64,000 nt of DNA from Alistipes sp. (GTDB taxonomy: Bacteria; Bacteroidota; Bacteroidia; Bacteroidales; Rikenellaceae): the NCBI GenBank assembly GCA_017410165.1, contig JAFQRH010000004.1, positions 1-64,000 of the forward strand. The letters are read 5' to 3'. Made by a program: the position numbers and the translations under genes. Position 1 is the first letter of the stretch, and every line of letters begins with the position of its first letter. Of this stretch, positions 8,901-19,609 are shown in pieces. The notes below the pieces were generated by a model. The model was not told the origin of the DNA, did no database searches, and saw only the letters and a program-made list of their open reading frames with translations.

Positions 8901-9074
8901 TTGCCTCTGGTGTTTGCGAGTGGTGTCTATTCGACGGCACGAAATATTATGGGACTATCGCTCGTCGGCGGAATGTTGCTCGCTACGCTGCTCGGCATAT
9001 TCCTCTACCCTGCTCTTTACTATTTGATTGCCCGTATTTCGGGTTTGGATAAAAAACGAGAAAACGCACAATGA
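5952..9074 (+). CDS. RND multidrug efflux permease (HAE1 family, AcrB/MexB-like)
   Basis: 1040 residues, the usual length for HAE1 pumps. It starts MNRFFISRPIFAISLAIIIV, the typical first membrane helix, and has two large periplasmic loops and 12 predicted helices in two repeats. The proton-relay Asp pair is present in GLVVDDAIVVVEAV (helix 4) and the partner Lys in LIGLAAKNSILVVEYA (helix 10). The substrate cannot be deduced; drug, bile salt or lipid efflux are usual for gut Bacteroidales homologues. It overlaps the adaptor by 8 bp and the next gene by 4 bp. Confidence 0.95.
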   Translation: MNRFFISRPIFAISLAIIIVFLGIISIFDLSIEQYPDITPPVVEVSATYNGADAETVNNTVATPIAQSIMGVSDMLYMQATSANDGTMNLQVTFEVGSDPDLDAVFTQNNVATATANLPSSVVQQGVTTRKTQTGFLMVYALYSDGRYDDEFMSNYAYINLRNQLLKINGVGKVSIMGAGEYAMRVWLRPDVLDYYELSVDEIVSAISTQAGIYPAGQFGAEPAPEGTQYTYTVTMPPQISTAEEFSDIIIKTTPDGVQIRLSDVADVALGSQTYGSTSSFGSQPTTVMVVYQEPGSNAVAVGKRVKAEMARLAERFPDGIGYTAIVDSTESIMAGIEEILLTLVLALILVIFIIYLFIQDWRATLIPLIAIPVSIVGTFIAFPLLGFSINVVSLLGLVLAIGLVVDDAIVVVEAVQVNIEKGLSPFDATLEAMRSVTSPIIATSVVLLAVFIPVSFSGGISGRLFQQFAVTISVSVLLSTINALTLSPALCAKLLRPRNAAKTGFFGAFNRVFERFMVRYTSATQAVIRRTKTTMASIAIMAVVIALVWRFLPSGFLPDEDQGYLMVFVQTPQATSLQVTNGVMAAVDNVVKQRQEVSSTAVVAGFNMISGVAATNCGVIFVKLVDFDKRKLSSIELSALLTEMLYGAVPQAECYAFVQPSIPGLGVTSGVTFEVQDVAGRGNAYLAEHTARLLDSLNHNKLIASATTQFDDGVPQRRLVIDKEQALMKGVALDQLYSQTAALLGGRYINNFNRFGRLYQTYIQAAPEYRRDRYSLDSYFVTDRDGASVPLSSLVSVRDTVGVEFVSQYNMFRSIAVTVTPAKDASSSQVMQAIAQSAAEILPEDMDYAWSGVSYQENSESKGAGLVYLIAVIFVFLILAALYESWQLPIAIMLSVPLAVMGALLFTGCAHLFDSMYINDIYMQISLVMLIGLAAKNSILVVEYADKLLFERRMSLVDATIEAAKLRVRPIVMTAFAFILGVLPLVFASGVYSTARNIMGLSLVGGMLLATLLGIFLYPALYYLIARISGLDKKRENAQ

Positions 9075-10471
9075 AACAGATAATCATACGCTATGCACTG
9101 CCCGCCATTGCACTTTGTTTTGCGGGCGCGGGTTGCAACCCGAAATTGTATGCACCGGAGGTAGATGTTCCGGAGAGTTATATATACGCCATTGGCAAAG
9201 AGCGGGATTCTCTGCAACTCTCCGAGCAATGGTGGCAAATGTTCGGTGATACGACGCTTAACCTACTTATCGAGCGTGCTCTCTCGGCCAATCGCAATTT
9301 GGCGGCGGCAGTATCACGCATAGAGGAGGCGCGTGACAATCTGCGTGTCGTACGCGCCGAGTTTCTTCCATCGGTCGATGTCGGAGTCTCGTCCGGCGCA
9401 ACCGACTCCGAGCCGACATCCATTCAGCAGAGTTACAAAATCACCCCGACCATAAGTTGGGAGGTACCGCTATTCGGGTCGCTGCGCCACACCTCGAATG
9501 CTGCCCACGCAGAGATTGCCTACGCCGAATGGCAATATCGCGGTGTGCGCCTGTCGCTTGCTGCCGAGGTTGCTACGACATACTTCACGCTCCTGCAATA
9601 CAAGCGCGATTACGATATAGCGGTGCGTAGTTCGCAACTGCGTCGAGAGTCGGCATCACTCATCGATTCGATATTTCGTCGCGGAATGGCAACCGGATTG
9701 AACTTGGAGCGAGCCAAAAACCTTGTCTATACGGCCGAAGCCGACATTCCGGTTTACGACCGCGCAATACGACAAACACTGCTCTCGCTGGATGTGTTAC
9801 TGGGAGAGATGCCCGACTCGACAAACTATGCCACAACCGGCCTGCGACTCATAACCGATTACAAGCCGTTGGAGATTCCGGCGGGTCTGCCATCCGATAT
9901 TCTGCATCGTCGTCCGGATGTTATGTCGGCATATTGGCAGATGGAGCAAGCCGCAGCAAACGTGGGCATTGCCCGAAGTGCCCGATTCCCGAGCATATCA
10001 CTAACTGCGGCGGGCGGAGCGTCTTCGATAAAGATTGGGGAGCTGTTCAATAACGATTCGTGGTATTGGAGCGTTCTCGGCTCACTTGCCCAACCACTGT
10101 TTCGCTTCGGGTCGTTGAAACGCAGCGAAATGGCGGCGCGAGAACGCTATCGGCAGGCGGTTTTAGCGTACGAACAGACGTACATCGAGGCGGTGTCAGA
10201 TGTCGAGAGCGCGTTGGTCAGCATTGCGGCGTATAGAGAGGAGACAGCGCGCTATCGACAACTCGTTCAGTCGAATACGCGGGTGGCTATTATGACATCG
10301 GCACTCTACAATAACGGACTCTCGGCATATCTCGATGTGATAGATGCTGAACGTACGCTATACGATTCGCAGATGCAGTTCTCAAATATTGTGGCGCAAC
10401 AATACATCAACTATGTGAATCTGTGTAAGGCGCTTGGTGGCGGATGGGTTGAGATACCCACAAATAGGTAG
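9071..10471 (+). CDS. TolC/OprM-type outer membrane efflux lipoprotein
   Basis: 466 residues with lipobox GAGC (Cys 22), as in OprM/NodT-family factors. Two tandem OEP repeats are visible: about 55-245 (SEQWWQMFGDTTLN, then a LNLERAKN helix) and 270-460 (LHRRPDVMSAYWQMEQAAANVGIARSARFPSISL). The trimer would form the outer membrane and periplasmic channel of the pump. Its ATG overlaps the pump stop (ATGA), so the three genes form one operon. No TetR or other local regulator is adjacent. Confidence 0.93.
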   Translation: MKQIIIRYALPAIALCFAGAGCNPKLYAPEVDVPESYIYAIGKERDSLQLSEQWWQMFGDTTLNLLIERALSANRNLAAAVSRIEEARDNLRVVRAEFLPSVDVGVSSGATDSEPTSIQQSYKITPTISWEVPLFGSLRHTSNAAHAEIAYAEWQYRGVRLSLAAEVATTYFTLLQYKRDYDIAVRSSQLRRESASLIDSIFRRGMATGLNLERAKNLVYTAEADIPVYDRAIRQTLLSLDVLLGEMPDSTNYATTGLRLITDYKPLEIPAGLPSDILHRRPDVMSAYWQMEQAAANVGIARSARFPSISLTAAGGASSIKIGELFNNDSWYWSVLGSLAQPLFRFGSLKRSEMAARERYRQAVLAYEQTYIEAVSDVESALVSIAAYREETARYRQLVQSNTRVAIMTSALYNNGLSAYLDVIDAERTLYDSQMQFSNIVAQQYINYVNLCKALGGGWVEIPTNR

Positions 10472-10477
10472 GCGCAC

Positions 10478-10497
10478 AAATTGTATTTATACAATTT
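10478..10497. promoter_or_regulatory. Palindrome overlapping the feoAB promoter
   Basis: AAATTGTA (10478-10485) and TACAATTT (10490-10497) form a perfect inverted repeat with a 4-nt spacer. The left arm contains the -33 TTG of the downstream promoter. It could be a metal-responsive operator, or a weak AT-rich terminator of the efflux operon, since a short T-run follows. Confidence 0.45.
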
Positions 10498-10511
10498 TTA
10501 CGCTATCTTTG
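10481..10511 (+). promoter_or_regulatory. Promoter of feoAB operon
   Basis: TTG (10481-10483), 20 nt, then TATCTTTG (10504-10511). The -33 element lies in the palindrome at 10478-10497. The ATG follows at 10539. Confidence 0.6.
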
Positions 10512-10538
10512 TCGCATCAAGTTAGATTACAGAGATAG

Positions 10539-12986
10539 ATGCGTCTTTCAGAGTTACAGGCAGGAGAATCGGCTATTGTCGTAAAGGTCGTCGGCCACGG
10601 CGGCTTCCGTCGTCGTATAATGGAGATGGGATTCGTTCGCGGTTCGCGCGTGTCGGTTGTCCTCAATGCTCCGTTGAGAGACCCTATCGAATATCGCATA
10701 CTCGATTACAATATTTCGCTACGTCGTGCCGAGGCCGAAATGGTGGTTGTTATCACCGAGCAGGAGGCACAGAAGCGATTGCAGATGGAGAGCGAAACGA
10801 TTGGCATAACCTCTACCGACAATACAATTGAAGATGTTATCCGTCGTCGCACACGTCATATCAATGTTGCGTTAGTCGGCAATCCAAACAGCGGAAAAAC
10901 CTCGCTGTTCAACATTATCACGGGCGGCAAAGAGCACGTCGGAAATTATAGCGGCGTAACGGTTGATGCTAAGGCGGGGCGCTGCTACTATAAGGGCTAC
11001 GAACTACACGTTACGGATTTGCCTGGCACCTATGCCCTATCGGCCTATACGCCCGAAGAGTTGTACGTTCGCCGACATCTGGCGGAGCACACCCCTGATG
11101 TTGTGCTTAATGTGGTTTGTGCATCAAATATTGCCCGCAATCTCTACCTGACAACCGAGTTGATTGATATGAGCCAACGAATGGTTGTTGCGCTGAATAT
11201 GTACGACGAATTGGAGCGTAGTGGCGATACGCTCGACCACGACACGCTCGGCAAGATGCTTGGCGTACCGATGATTCCGGTCGTTGGACGAACGGGGCGC
11301 GGTATCGAAGAGTTGCTCGATACGATTATTGCCGTATATGAAAACCGCGACGAGCGAGTTCGACACATTCACATCAATCAGGGTATTATCGAGGAGAGTG
11401 TTGCGGCACTAAACCGTATGCTCAAAGATTCGCGCGACGAGTTGCCGAAATGCTTTCCTCCGCGATACTTTGCAATGAAGATGCTCGAAGGCGATGCCGA
11501 GACCTGTATGATGCTCAAAAAGTCGGGCAAAAACTATCCGAAATGGGCCGCATTGTGCGAAAAAGAGAAGCAACACCTGAAACACGATTTGGGAGCTGAC
11601 GAAGATGTCGAGACGGCTTTTGCCAACCAGAAATATGGTTTTATCTCCGGTGCATTACGTGAGACGTACATTCAGAATAGTGATAAACGCGACATATCGC
11701 ACACGATTGACGAGGTGGTAACACATCGCGTGTGGGGTTATCCGATATTCTTGCTGCTGATGTGGTTGATGTTCTACTGCACGTTCAGTTTGGGAGCATA
11801 TCCGCAAATGTGGTTGGAGTCGCTTGTCGGATGGTTTGGAGGTTGCGTAGAGAGTTGGTTGCCGGATGGCGTACTCAAAGATTTGGTTACGGATGGCATT
11901 ATTGGTGGCGTAGGTAGCGTAATTGTATTCTTGCCAAATATTATGATTCTCTACTTCTTTATATCGTTTATGGAGGATTCGGGATATTTGGCGCGTGCTG
12001 CCTTTATAATGGATAAGATAATGCACAAGGTCGGTCTGCACGGCAAATCGTTTATTCCGCTTGTTATGGGCTTCGGTTGCAATGTTCCTGCTGTGTTGGC
12101 AACGCGCACCATCGAGAGCCGCAGCAGTCGTCTGATAACAATTATGATTCTGCCGTTCATCTCGTGTAGCGCACGTCTTCCGATATATATCCTGCTTATA
12201 GGTACGTTTTTCAGTGCGTATAGCGGTACAATTCTCTTCGGATTATACTTGTTGGGAATCGCAATGGCCATTGTAACAGCGTTGGCTATGCGTAGGTTTA
12301 TGTTCAAGGTGGACGAAACGCCATTTGTGATGGAACTTCCGCCTTATCGTATGCCGACACTCAAAGCGACCATTTCGCATATGTGGGAGAAGTGCGCACA
12401 ATATCTGCGGAAGATGGGCGGATTGATTTTGGTGGCATCGATTATCGTTTGGTTTTTGTGCTACTACCCTAATGGTGGTAATACGGAAGAGAGTCGTCGT
12501 CAGCACTACGAGAACTCATATATCGGTCAATTAGGTAGGGTTTGCGAGCCGGTATTCGAGCCGCTCGGCATGAATTGGAAGACGACCGTATCCATCATAT
12601 CGGGCGTTGCCGCAAAGGAAATTATGGTTAGTACATTAGGCGTACTCTACACAGATACGGCACAAGAGCAGACGAACGACACAGCGGCGAGCACCAATAC
12701 CGCTTCGCTGTCGGCAAAAGAGTCGATATTACAGTTCGCTGACGAAGATATGCACGATGCGACCGAGCAATCACTACACACCCGACTGGTTGCAAGTGGC
12801 GACTTCTCCGTAGCATCGATTCTTGCACTGCTGGTATTTACATTGTTGTACTTCCCGTGTCTTGCAACGGTGGCAGCCATCGCGGCTGAAAGCGGATGGA
12901 AATGGGCCATAACATCTGTGCTATACAACACTATGATAGCGTGGTTGTTTGCGTTTATCACCTACCGCATCGCTTTACTATTCTAA
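10539..12986 (+). CDS. feoB: FeoA-FeoB fusion, ferrous iron transporter
   Basis: 815 residues. Residues 1-75 are a FeoA-type SH3-like domain (MRLSELQAGESAIV, RRIMEMGFVRGSRV). The FeoB G-domain follows, with G1 GNPNSGKTS (114-121), G3 DLPGTYAL and a G4 variant NMYDE. The C-terminal half is a polytopic membrane domain with two gate repeats carrying GFGCNVPA and SGVAAKE. It imports Fe(II) across the inner membrane in a nucleotide-dependent way. FeoA-FeoB fusions are typical of Bacteroidota. The FeoB-associated Cys-rich gene follows 14 bp downstream. Confidence 0.97.
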   Translation: MRLSELQAGESAIVVKVVGHGGFRRRIMEMGFVRGSRVSVVLNAPLRDPIEYRILDYNISLRRAEAEMVVVITEQEAQKRLQMESETIGITSTDNTIEDVIRRRTRHINVALVGNPNSGKTSLFNIITGGKEHVGNYSGVTVDAKAGRCYYKGYELHVTDLPGTYALSAYTPEELYVRRHLAEHTPDVVLNVVCASNIARNLYLTTELIDMSQRMVVALNMYDELERSGDTLDHDTLGKMLGVPMIPVVGRTGRGIEELLDTIIAVYENRDERVRHIHINQGIIEESVAALNRMLKDSRDELPKCFPPRYFAMKMLEGDAETCMMLKKSGKNYPKWAALCEKEKQHLKHDLGADEDVETAFANQKYGFISGALRETYIQNSDKRDISHTIDEVVTHRVWGYPIFLLLMWLMFYCTFSLGAYPQMWLESLVGWFGGCVESWLPDGVLKDLVTDGIIGGVGSVIVFLPNIMILYFFISFMEDSGYLARAAFIMDKIMHKVGLHGKSFIPLVMGFGCNVPAVLATRTIESRSSRLITIMILPFISCSARLPIYILLIGTFFSAYSGTILFGLYLLGIAMAIVTALAMRRFMFKVDETPFVMELPPYRMPTLKATISHMWEKCAQYLRKMGGLILVASIIVWFLCYYPNGGNTEESRRQHYENSYIGQLGRVCEPVFEPLGMNWKTTVSIISGVAAKEIMVSTLGVLYTDTAQEQTNDTAASTNTASLSAKESILQFADEDMHDATEQSLHTRLVASGDFSVASILALLVFTLLYFPCLATVAAIAAESGWKWAITSVLYNTMIAWLFAFITYRIALLF

Positions 12987-13000
12987 TGACCTAAATCCGT

Positions 13001-13180
13001 ATGTGGCAGAGCATCGTAGTTTTTGCAATCGGGGTTGTGGCTGTCATATTGGCAGGTCGCTACATAGTGCGCAGCGTAAAGCATCCGGAATCGGGATGTG
13101 CGGGTTGTTCGCAAGATTGCAGTGCGTGCCATCTCTCCGACAAGAATCAAAGAGCAAATAGCATCAAGAAGCACAATTAA
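13001..13180 (+). CDS. FeoB-associated Cys-rich membrane protein
   Basis: 59 residues: one N-terminal membrane helix (SIVVFAIGVVAVILAG) followed by a Cys-rich tail, CAGCSQDCSACH. This is the pattern of the small FeoB-associated family (PF12669) found directly after feoB. It lies 14 bp after the FeoB stop and is surely cotranscribed. The cysteines could bind iron or assist FeoB; this is inferred. Its last bases overlap the convergent glycosyltransferase stop by 4 bp (13177-13180). Confidence 0.85.
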   Translation: MWQSIVVFAIGVVAVILAGRYIVRSVKHPESGCAGCSQDCSACHLSDKNQRANSIKKHN

Positions 13181-14277
13181 ATAGAGGTGATGTAATCGAC
13201 GTATCGTTGCGCAACGATATCCCAAGTAAAGTGTTGTGCCACACGATTGCGATTGCTCTCTTCAAGCGTTTTCAGCGATTGGTAGTTGCTTGCAACATAC
13301 TCCATCTTCTCGGACAGATCCTCCACATTCTCCGGTCGTACCCAAATGCCGTTATCGCCCAAACCTTCACGATTTGCATCGATATTTGATGCGATACACA
13401 ATCGCCCGTAGCTCATTGCCTCCAAAAGTGTTATAGCAAGACCTTCGATGGTTGACGGAATGCAGAATGCCAGACAGTGCTTCAACAACGTCGCCTTATC
13501 TGCACCATAGACCGCACCGGTAAACACAATACGGCTATCGCCATCGGCCAAACTGTGCAGATACTCAACATACTTCGGTAGTTGGTCGTTACTGCCCGCA
13601 ATAACAAGTTTATAGTCATCGGACGACATCTGTCGAAATGCTTTAATCAGATAGTCGGGATTCTTGTCCTGCACCAATCGACCCAGATAGAGAAAATATC
13701 TGCCCGGAGTCAATTCATATCGGGATAAAACGTCACTATCAGCAGCCGACGCATTCGGCATATCCACTGCCGTAGGAATTGTTACGCATTTACGCGAATA
13801 GTGCGCCGCAAAATATTCGCGCTGCTCGTCGCTCACGACCAATATATTTTTGTGCATTGCAGCGGTCAAACGCTCCATAAAGTGCATTATCTTCTGTTGG
13901 AAAGGCGAGTACTTCGTGCGCTTCCATTCGAGCCCGTGACCTTCAAACAGCGCTTTGCGACCGAATAATCGCGGAATCCACGACCACAACGAAGGCGGCC
14001 AAGCGTTATAGTGGAATAGATCTACCCCATCCTCTTTGCACAGAGCGTGTAGAGTCGACTTGAAGGAGAGAAAAATTTTGCACAGAAAACGACCACCGAA
14101 CGACTTGTGATACACCACCTTAAAGCCATTCACCTCCTCTGTTGCATTACGATTGCTCTCACAATAAACAATCGGCTCGTGGCCGAGTTGCACGAGGTGC
14201 GTAGCGAGATTGAATACGTAGTTCTCAATACCGCCCAAAGTTCTAATATCGCGCCCGCCGATGAATGCTATCTTCAT
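13177..14277 (-). CDS. Glycosyltransferase family 4 (GT-B)
   Basis: 366 residues. The N-terminus MKIAFIGGRDIRTLGGIENYVFNLATHL is the usual acceptor-binding start of GT4 enzymes. The C-terminal nucleotide-sugar half has YLGRLVQDKNPDYLIKAF and the E-x7-E region EGLAITLLEAMSYGR. The product is cytosolic or peripheral at the inner membrane. The radical SAM gene is 26 bp upstream in the same direction, so both are probably one transcript and may act in the same envelope or polysaccharide pathway. Donor and acceptor cannot be read from sequence. Confidence 0.88.
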   Translation of the reverse strand: MKIAFIGGRDIRTLGGIENYVFNLATHLVQLGHEPIVYCESNRNATEEVNGFKVVYHKSFGGRFLCKIFLSFKSTLHALCKEDGVDLFHYNAWPPSLWSWIPRLFGRKALFEGHGLEWKRTKYSPFQQKIMHFMERLTAAMHKNILVVSDEQREYFAAHYSRKCVTIPTAVDMPNASAADSDVLSRYELTPGRYFLYLGRLVQDKNPDYLIKAFRQMSSDDYKLVIAGSNDQLPKYVEYLHSLADGDSRIVFTGAVYGADKATLLKHCLAFCIPSTIEGLAITLLEAMSYGRLCIASNIDANREGLGDNGIWVRPENVEDLSEKMEYVASNYQSLKTLEESNRNRVAQHFTWDIVAQRYVDYITSI

Positions 14278-14303
14278 AATGAGAAGGTGTAGTGTAGATG
14301 CAC

Positions 14304-15341
14304 TTATTCTTTAAGACCCTGCAAATCGTTGTTGCCAACGTGGTAGAACGGGATGCACGAGGTATCTACGCGACCGCCGAACATCACTCGAAGTTTGTTT
14401 TTTACAATCCAAGGCAACACTTGCGGCATATATTTCTTCATAACCGGCGATACAGAACCAATCATCCAGCAACTCTTTGGGCAATGTGCCACCTTATCGC
14501 GAACGACGCGCGCCTGCTCGCTATTCCATATCTCGTCAAACGACTCGACGTCGTTAAGATTGCCCATCGTGTCGTACCAACACGACTGCTCCATTCCGTT
14601 ACAAGGCAATACGTTTCCGTATGGGTCGATAAAGAAGTTTTCGCTACCCGCCTCGCAAGGTAACATCCTTCGACCGCCCTTTATGTAATTTATCAAGCCA
14701 AGATTGAAGAATGCACGAAACCACGATTTTGGCGAATTTTCACGCATCAGTCGCTGGATGAGCTCATCAAAATTGCCACATACCTCATCCACGTTTGTCA
14801 CCTTATTGTCGTACTTATGGAAATAGAAAGAGTTATGGAATGAGGCAGTTGCGAACTGCATCTTCAAGTTTCGGTTTAACTCATACAAATCGAGCATATC
14901 TGCCGAGTTGTTGTTCGATACGGTTATTCCGAAACCTATATCCTTAATACCGAGACGGCGCAATTCGAGCAACGTGCGAAGACCCTTATCAAAGCCACCT
15001 GCACGACCTCTCAACTCATCATTTTTGCACGACAAGCCCTCGATACTGATTCGGTAGCCGATTTGCGGGTACTTCTTGGCAAGCGCAATGATTCGATCCG
15101 AAAAATAACCGCTGGTAGAGAAGACTATGCGATCCGTCTTTGTGAGCAATACCTTGACAATCTCCTCGATATCTTCTCTCACGAAAGGTTCGCCACCCGT
15201 GATGTTTACACTGCGCATCCGAGGTAGTTTACGCAGTAACTCCGGAGAAAACTCCTCTTTTGGCGAGGTCGGATTATTCCAAATATCGCACATCTTGCAT
15301 CGCATCGGGCAACGATATGTCACAATGATAGAGCCGTCCAT
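14304..15341 (-). CDS. Radical SAM/SPASM domain protein
   Basis: 345 residues. CPMRCKMC near the N-terminus gives the CxxxCxxC cluster motif, and NITGGEPFVRED is the SAM-binding GGEP motif. A C-terminal SPASM-like region has further Cys (MLPCEAGSENFFIDPYGNVLPC, QSCW, HCPKSCW), suggesting auxiliary Fe-S clusters. Such enzymes modify peptides, sugars or lipids by radical chemistry. No precursor peptide is visible nearby; the partner is a GT4 gene, so a carbohydrate or lipid substrate is more likely. It has a consensus promoter at 15379-15409. Confidence 0.85.
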   Translation of the reverse strand: MDGSIIVTYRCPMRCKMCDIWNNPTSPKEEFSPELLRKLPRMRSVNITGGEPFVREDIEEIVKVLLTKTDRIVFSTSGYFSDRIIALAKKYPQIGYRISIEGLSCKNDELRGRAGGFDKGLRTLLELRRLGIKDIGFGITVSNNNSADMLDLYELNRNLKMQFATASFHNSFYFHKYDNKVTNVDEVCGNFDELIQRLMRENSPKSWFRAFFNLGLINYIKGGRRMLPCEAGSENFFIDPYGNVLPCNGMEQSCWYDTMGNLNDVESFDEIWNSEQARVVRDKVAHCPKSCWMIGSVSPVMKKYMPQVLPWIVKNKLRVMFGGRVDTSCIPFYHVGNNDLQGLKE

Positions 15342-15378
15342 ACTATTATAAATAAGGTGTTATGGGTCAAATATTTTT

Positions 15379-15409
15379 CAAAAGTAACATTTTTTTCTGA
15401 AACAACCAA
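15379..15409 (-). promoter_or_regulatory. Promoter of radical SAM/GT4 operon
   Basis: Minus-strand TTG (15409-15407), 20 nt, TACTTTTG (15386-15379), 38 bp before the ATG at 15341. Confidence 0.65.
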
Positions 15410-15428
15410 CTTATGCTCTATTGGACGC

Positions 15429-15455
15429 AAAAAAAGGTCGTCCCGAAGGACGACC
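15429..15455 (-). terminator. Terminator of the starch utilisation operon
   Basis: On the minus strand GGTCGTCC pairs with GGACGACC across a stable TTCG tetraloop, directly followed by seven T. It lies 30 bp beyond the GH97 stop and ends the long operon. Confidence 0.95.
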
Positions 15456-15484
15456 CCGACAAGTCAAATAATGCCGAATACACC

Positions 15485-17692
<2,208 letters not shown>

Positions 17693-17698
17693 TTATTT

Positions 17699-19582
17699 TT
17701 AGCGTTTGAACTCTACCACAAGTGCCTCGTGTGCGCCAACCTCCGTTGCATCGCTAACCGTAGTCGGCTCGCCACTCAAAACATCTACGCCGTCGTGCAA
17801 CGATGCAGCAATCTCGGCATAGTTGCTCCACGGAATGCGCTTCGTCTCACCGGAATTGTTGATATAAACGAATACCGCCTCCTCATCATTGTAGCGGAAG
17901 TAGGCATAGGTATTATCACGGGTCATAAAGTGCATTGTCTGACCATTGTGAATCACCTCCTTGCCCTTGCGCCACTGCAACAGACGCTGCGAGTAGTCGA
18001 ACAACTCTTTGTGTAATCCGGTGCGACCTTCGCTGCTGAACAGATTGACTTTATCCTCCTGCCAGCCACCAGGGAAATCGACACGCAGACCGCCGTGACC
18101 CTGCGAGAGGTCTTTCGAGCAGAACATCATCTCGTCGCCGTAGAAAATCTGCGGAATACCACGCATCGTAGCCATCAGCGTCATCGCCAACTTGGCACGC
18201 TTCGGATTCTTGCCGATGGTATCGCCGATACGATTCATATCGTGGTTGCCGGCAAAAATCATCATATTCGACAAATCGTGATACACAAAGTCGTGCGAGA
18301 GGCAATCATAAACACGAGTCATACCCTGCCCCCAACCCGGATTGTCGCACGAGAGAGCGTGACAAATCGCCTCCTGCAACGGGAAGTCCATCACAGCCGG
18401 CAAATTCGAGTTAAAACCGTCACGATTGGCATTGTCGCCCTGCCAATATGCCAACTGCGGAATCGACGAGGTCCAGCACTCGCCTACGATATTAATCGAC
18501 GGATACTCGGCACGTACCGATGCGCACCACTCGCTCATCGGTTCCTTCTCGTTGTAAGGATAGGTATCGACACGGAAGCCATCCAAATTGGCATACTCAA
18601 TCCACCATACAGCCCACTGCTTGAAGTATTGCAGTACGAACGGATTGTTCAGATTCATATCCGGCATCGACGGAACAAACCAACCACTCTCCTGCAAATT
18701 CAGGTCGTAGTTCGATGCATTCGGATCCATATTTGTCGAGAAGCATACATTCGTACCGGTATATTCCGGAAATACGTGTACCCAATCCTCAAACGGCATA
18801 TCGGTCATCCACCAATGGGCAACGCCACAGTGGTTGGTCACCACGTCCATAATAACCTTCAAATCCTTTTCGTGTGCCTTCGCAACAAACTCGCGATAGA
18901 GCTCATTGCTACCAAAACGAGGGTCGATATGGTAATAGTCGGCACAAGCGTAACCGTGATATGTCTCGCGTGGCTCGTTGTCAAGCAACAGCGGTGTCGG
19001 CCAAATGGTCGTAGCACCGAGCGATGCGATGTAATCGAGGTGGTCAATCATACCCTGCAAGTCGCCACCGTGACGACCGAAGAACTCATCGCGAGCCGCC
19101 TTCTCGGTCGTGCACTCTGTCGAGTCATTCGACGGATCGCCATTAGCAAAACGGTCAGGCATCAACAGATAGATAACATCTGCGGTTGTGAAACTTGTGC
19201 GCTCGGCCGACCCCTCTCGACGCTGCTCAATATTATATGCATACTTAAATTGCTTGTCGCCGTGCGTAAATACAAGGTAATACGTGCCAGGAGTTGCGTT
19301 ATCGGCAATCTCCACGTCAGCAAAGATGAAATTCGGATTGTCTGCATCGTGAATCGCCTTTACAGACACGCCCTTGCCACCCTCAATCGAGAGCGTGTAT
19401 TCCGAGATATTTTCGCCACCGATAAGAAGTTGCAACGGGGTATTCATACCTGTCCACCACGACAGCGGCTCAACGCGCGTAACTTCGCCTGCGGCATCTG
19501 CTACACTTGCCGGATCGAACGACGACGAGGAGGAACATCCCACAGCCGCAAGTGCAAGCATTGCTATAAATAAATGTTTCAT
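17699..19582 (-). CDS. susA: GH13 neopullulanase/cyclomaltodextrinase-like lipoprotein (SusA-like)
   Basis: 627 residues. The lipobox AVGC followed by a run of Ser predicts a lipoprotein, unlike the classical periplasmic SusA. An N-terminal beta domain (about 35-120) of the cyclomaltodextrinase type precedes the GH13 barrel, which begins TTADVIYLLMPDRFANGDPSND. The catalytic triad is visible: nucleophile Asp in GFRVDTYPY, acid/base Glu in NIVGECWTS, transition-state Asp in FAGNHDMNR. A small C-terminal beta domain closes it. It should cut alpha-1,4 (and perhaps pullulan-type) linkages in oligosaccharides. It sits 27 bp after the preceding GH13 gene. Confidence 0.88.
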   Translation of the reverse strand: MKHLFIAMLALAAVGCSSSSSFDPASVADAAGEVTRVEPLSWWTGMNTPLQLLIGGENISEYTLSIEGGKGVSVKAIHDADNPNFIFADVEIADNATPGTYYLVFTHGDKQFKYAYNIEQRREGSAERTSFTTADVIYLLMPDRFANGDPSNDSTECTTEKAARDEFFGRHGGDLQGMIDHLDYIASLGATTIWPTPLLLDNEPRETYHGYACADYYHIDPRFGSNELYREFVAKAHEKDLKVIMDVVTNHCGVAHWWMTDMPFEDWVHVFPEYTGTNVCFSTNMDPNASNYDLNLQESGWFVPSMPDMNLNNPFVLQYFKQWAVWWIEYANLDGFRVDTYPYNEKEPMSEWCASVRAEYPSINIVGECWTSSIPQLAYWQGDNANRDGFNSNLPAVMDFPLQEAICHALSCDNPGWGQGMTRVYDCLSHDFVYHDLSNMMIFAGNHDMNRIGDTIGKNPKRAKLAMTLMATMRGIPQIFYGDEMMFCSKDLSQGHGGLRVDFPGGWQEDKVNLFSSEGRTGLHKELFDYSQRLLQWRKGKEVIHNGQTMHFMTRDNTYAYFRYNDEEAVFVYINNSGETKRIPWSNYAEIAASLHDGVDVLSGEPTTVSDATEVGAHEALVVEFKR

Positions 19583-19609
19583 TTTATCTTTGTTTTAGGT
19601 TGTTACAAA

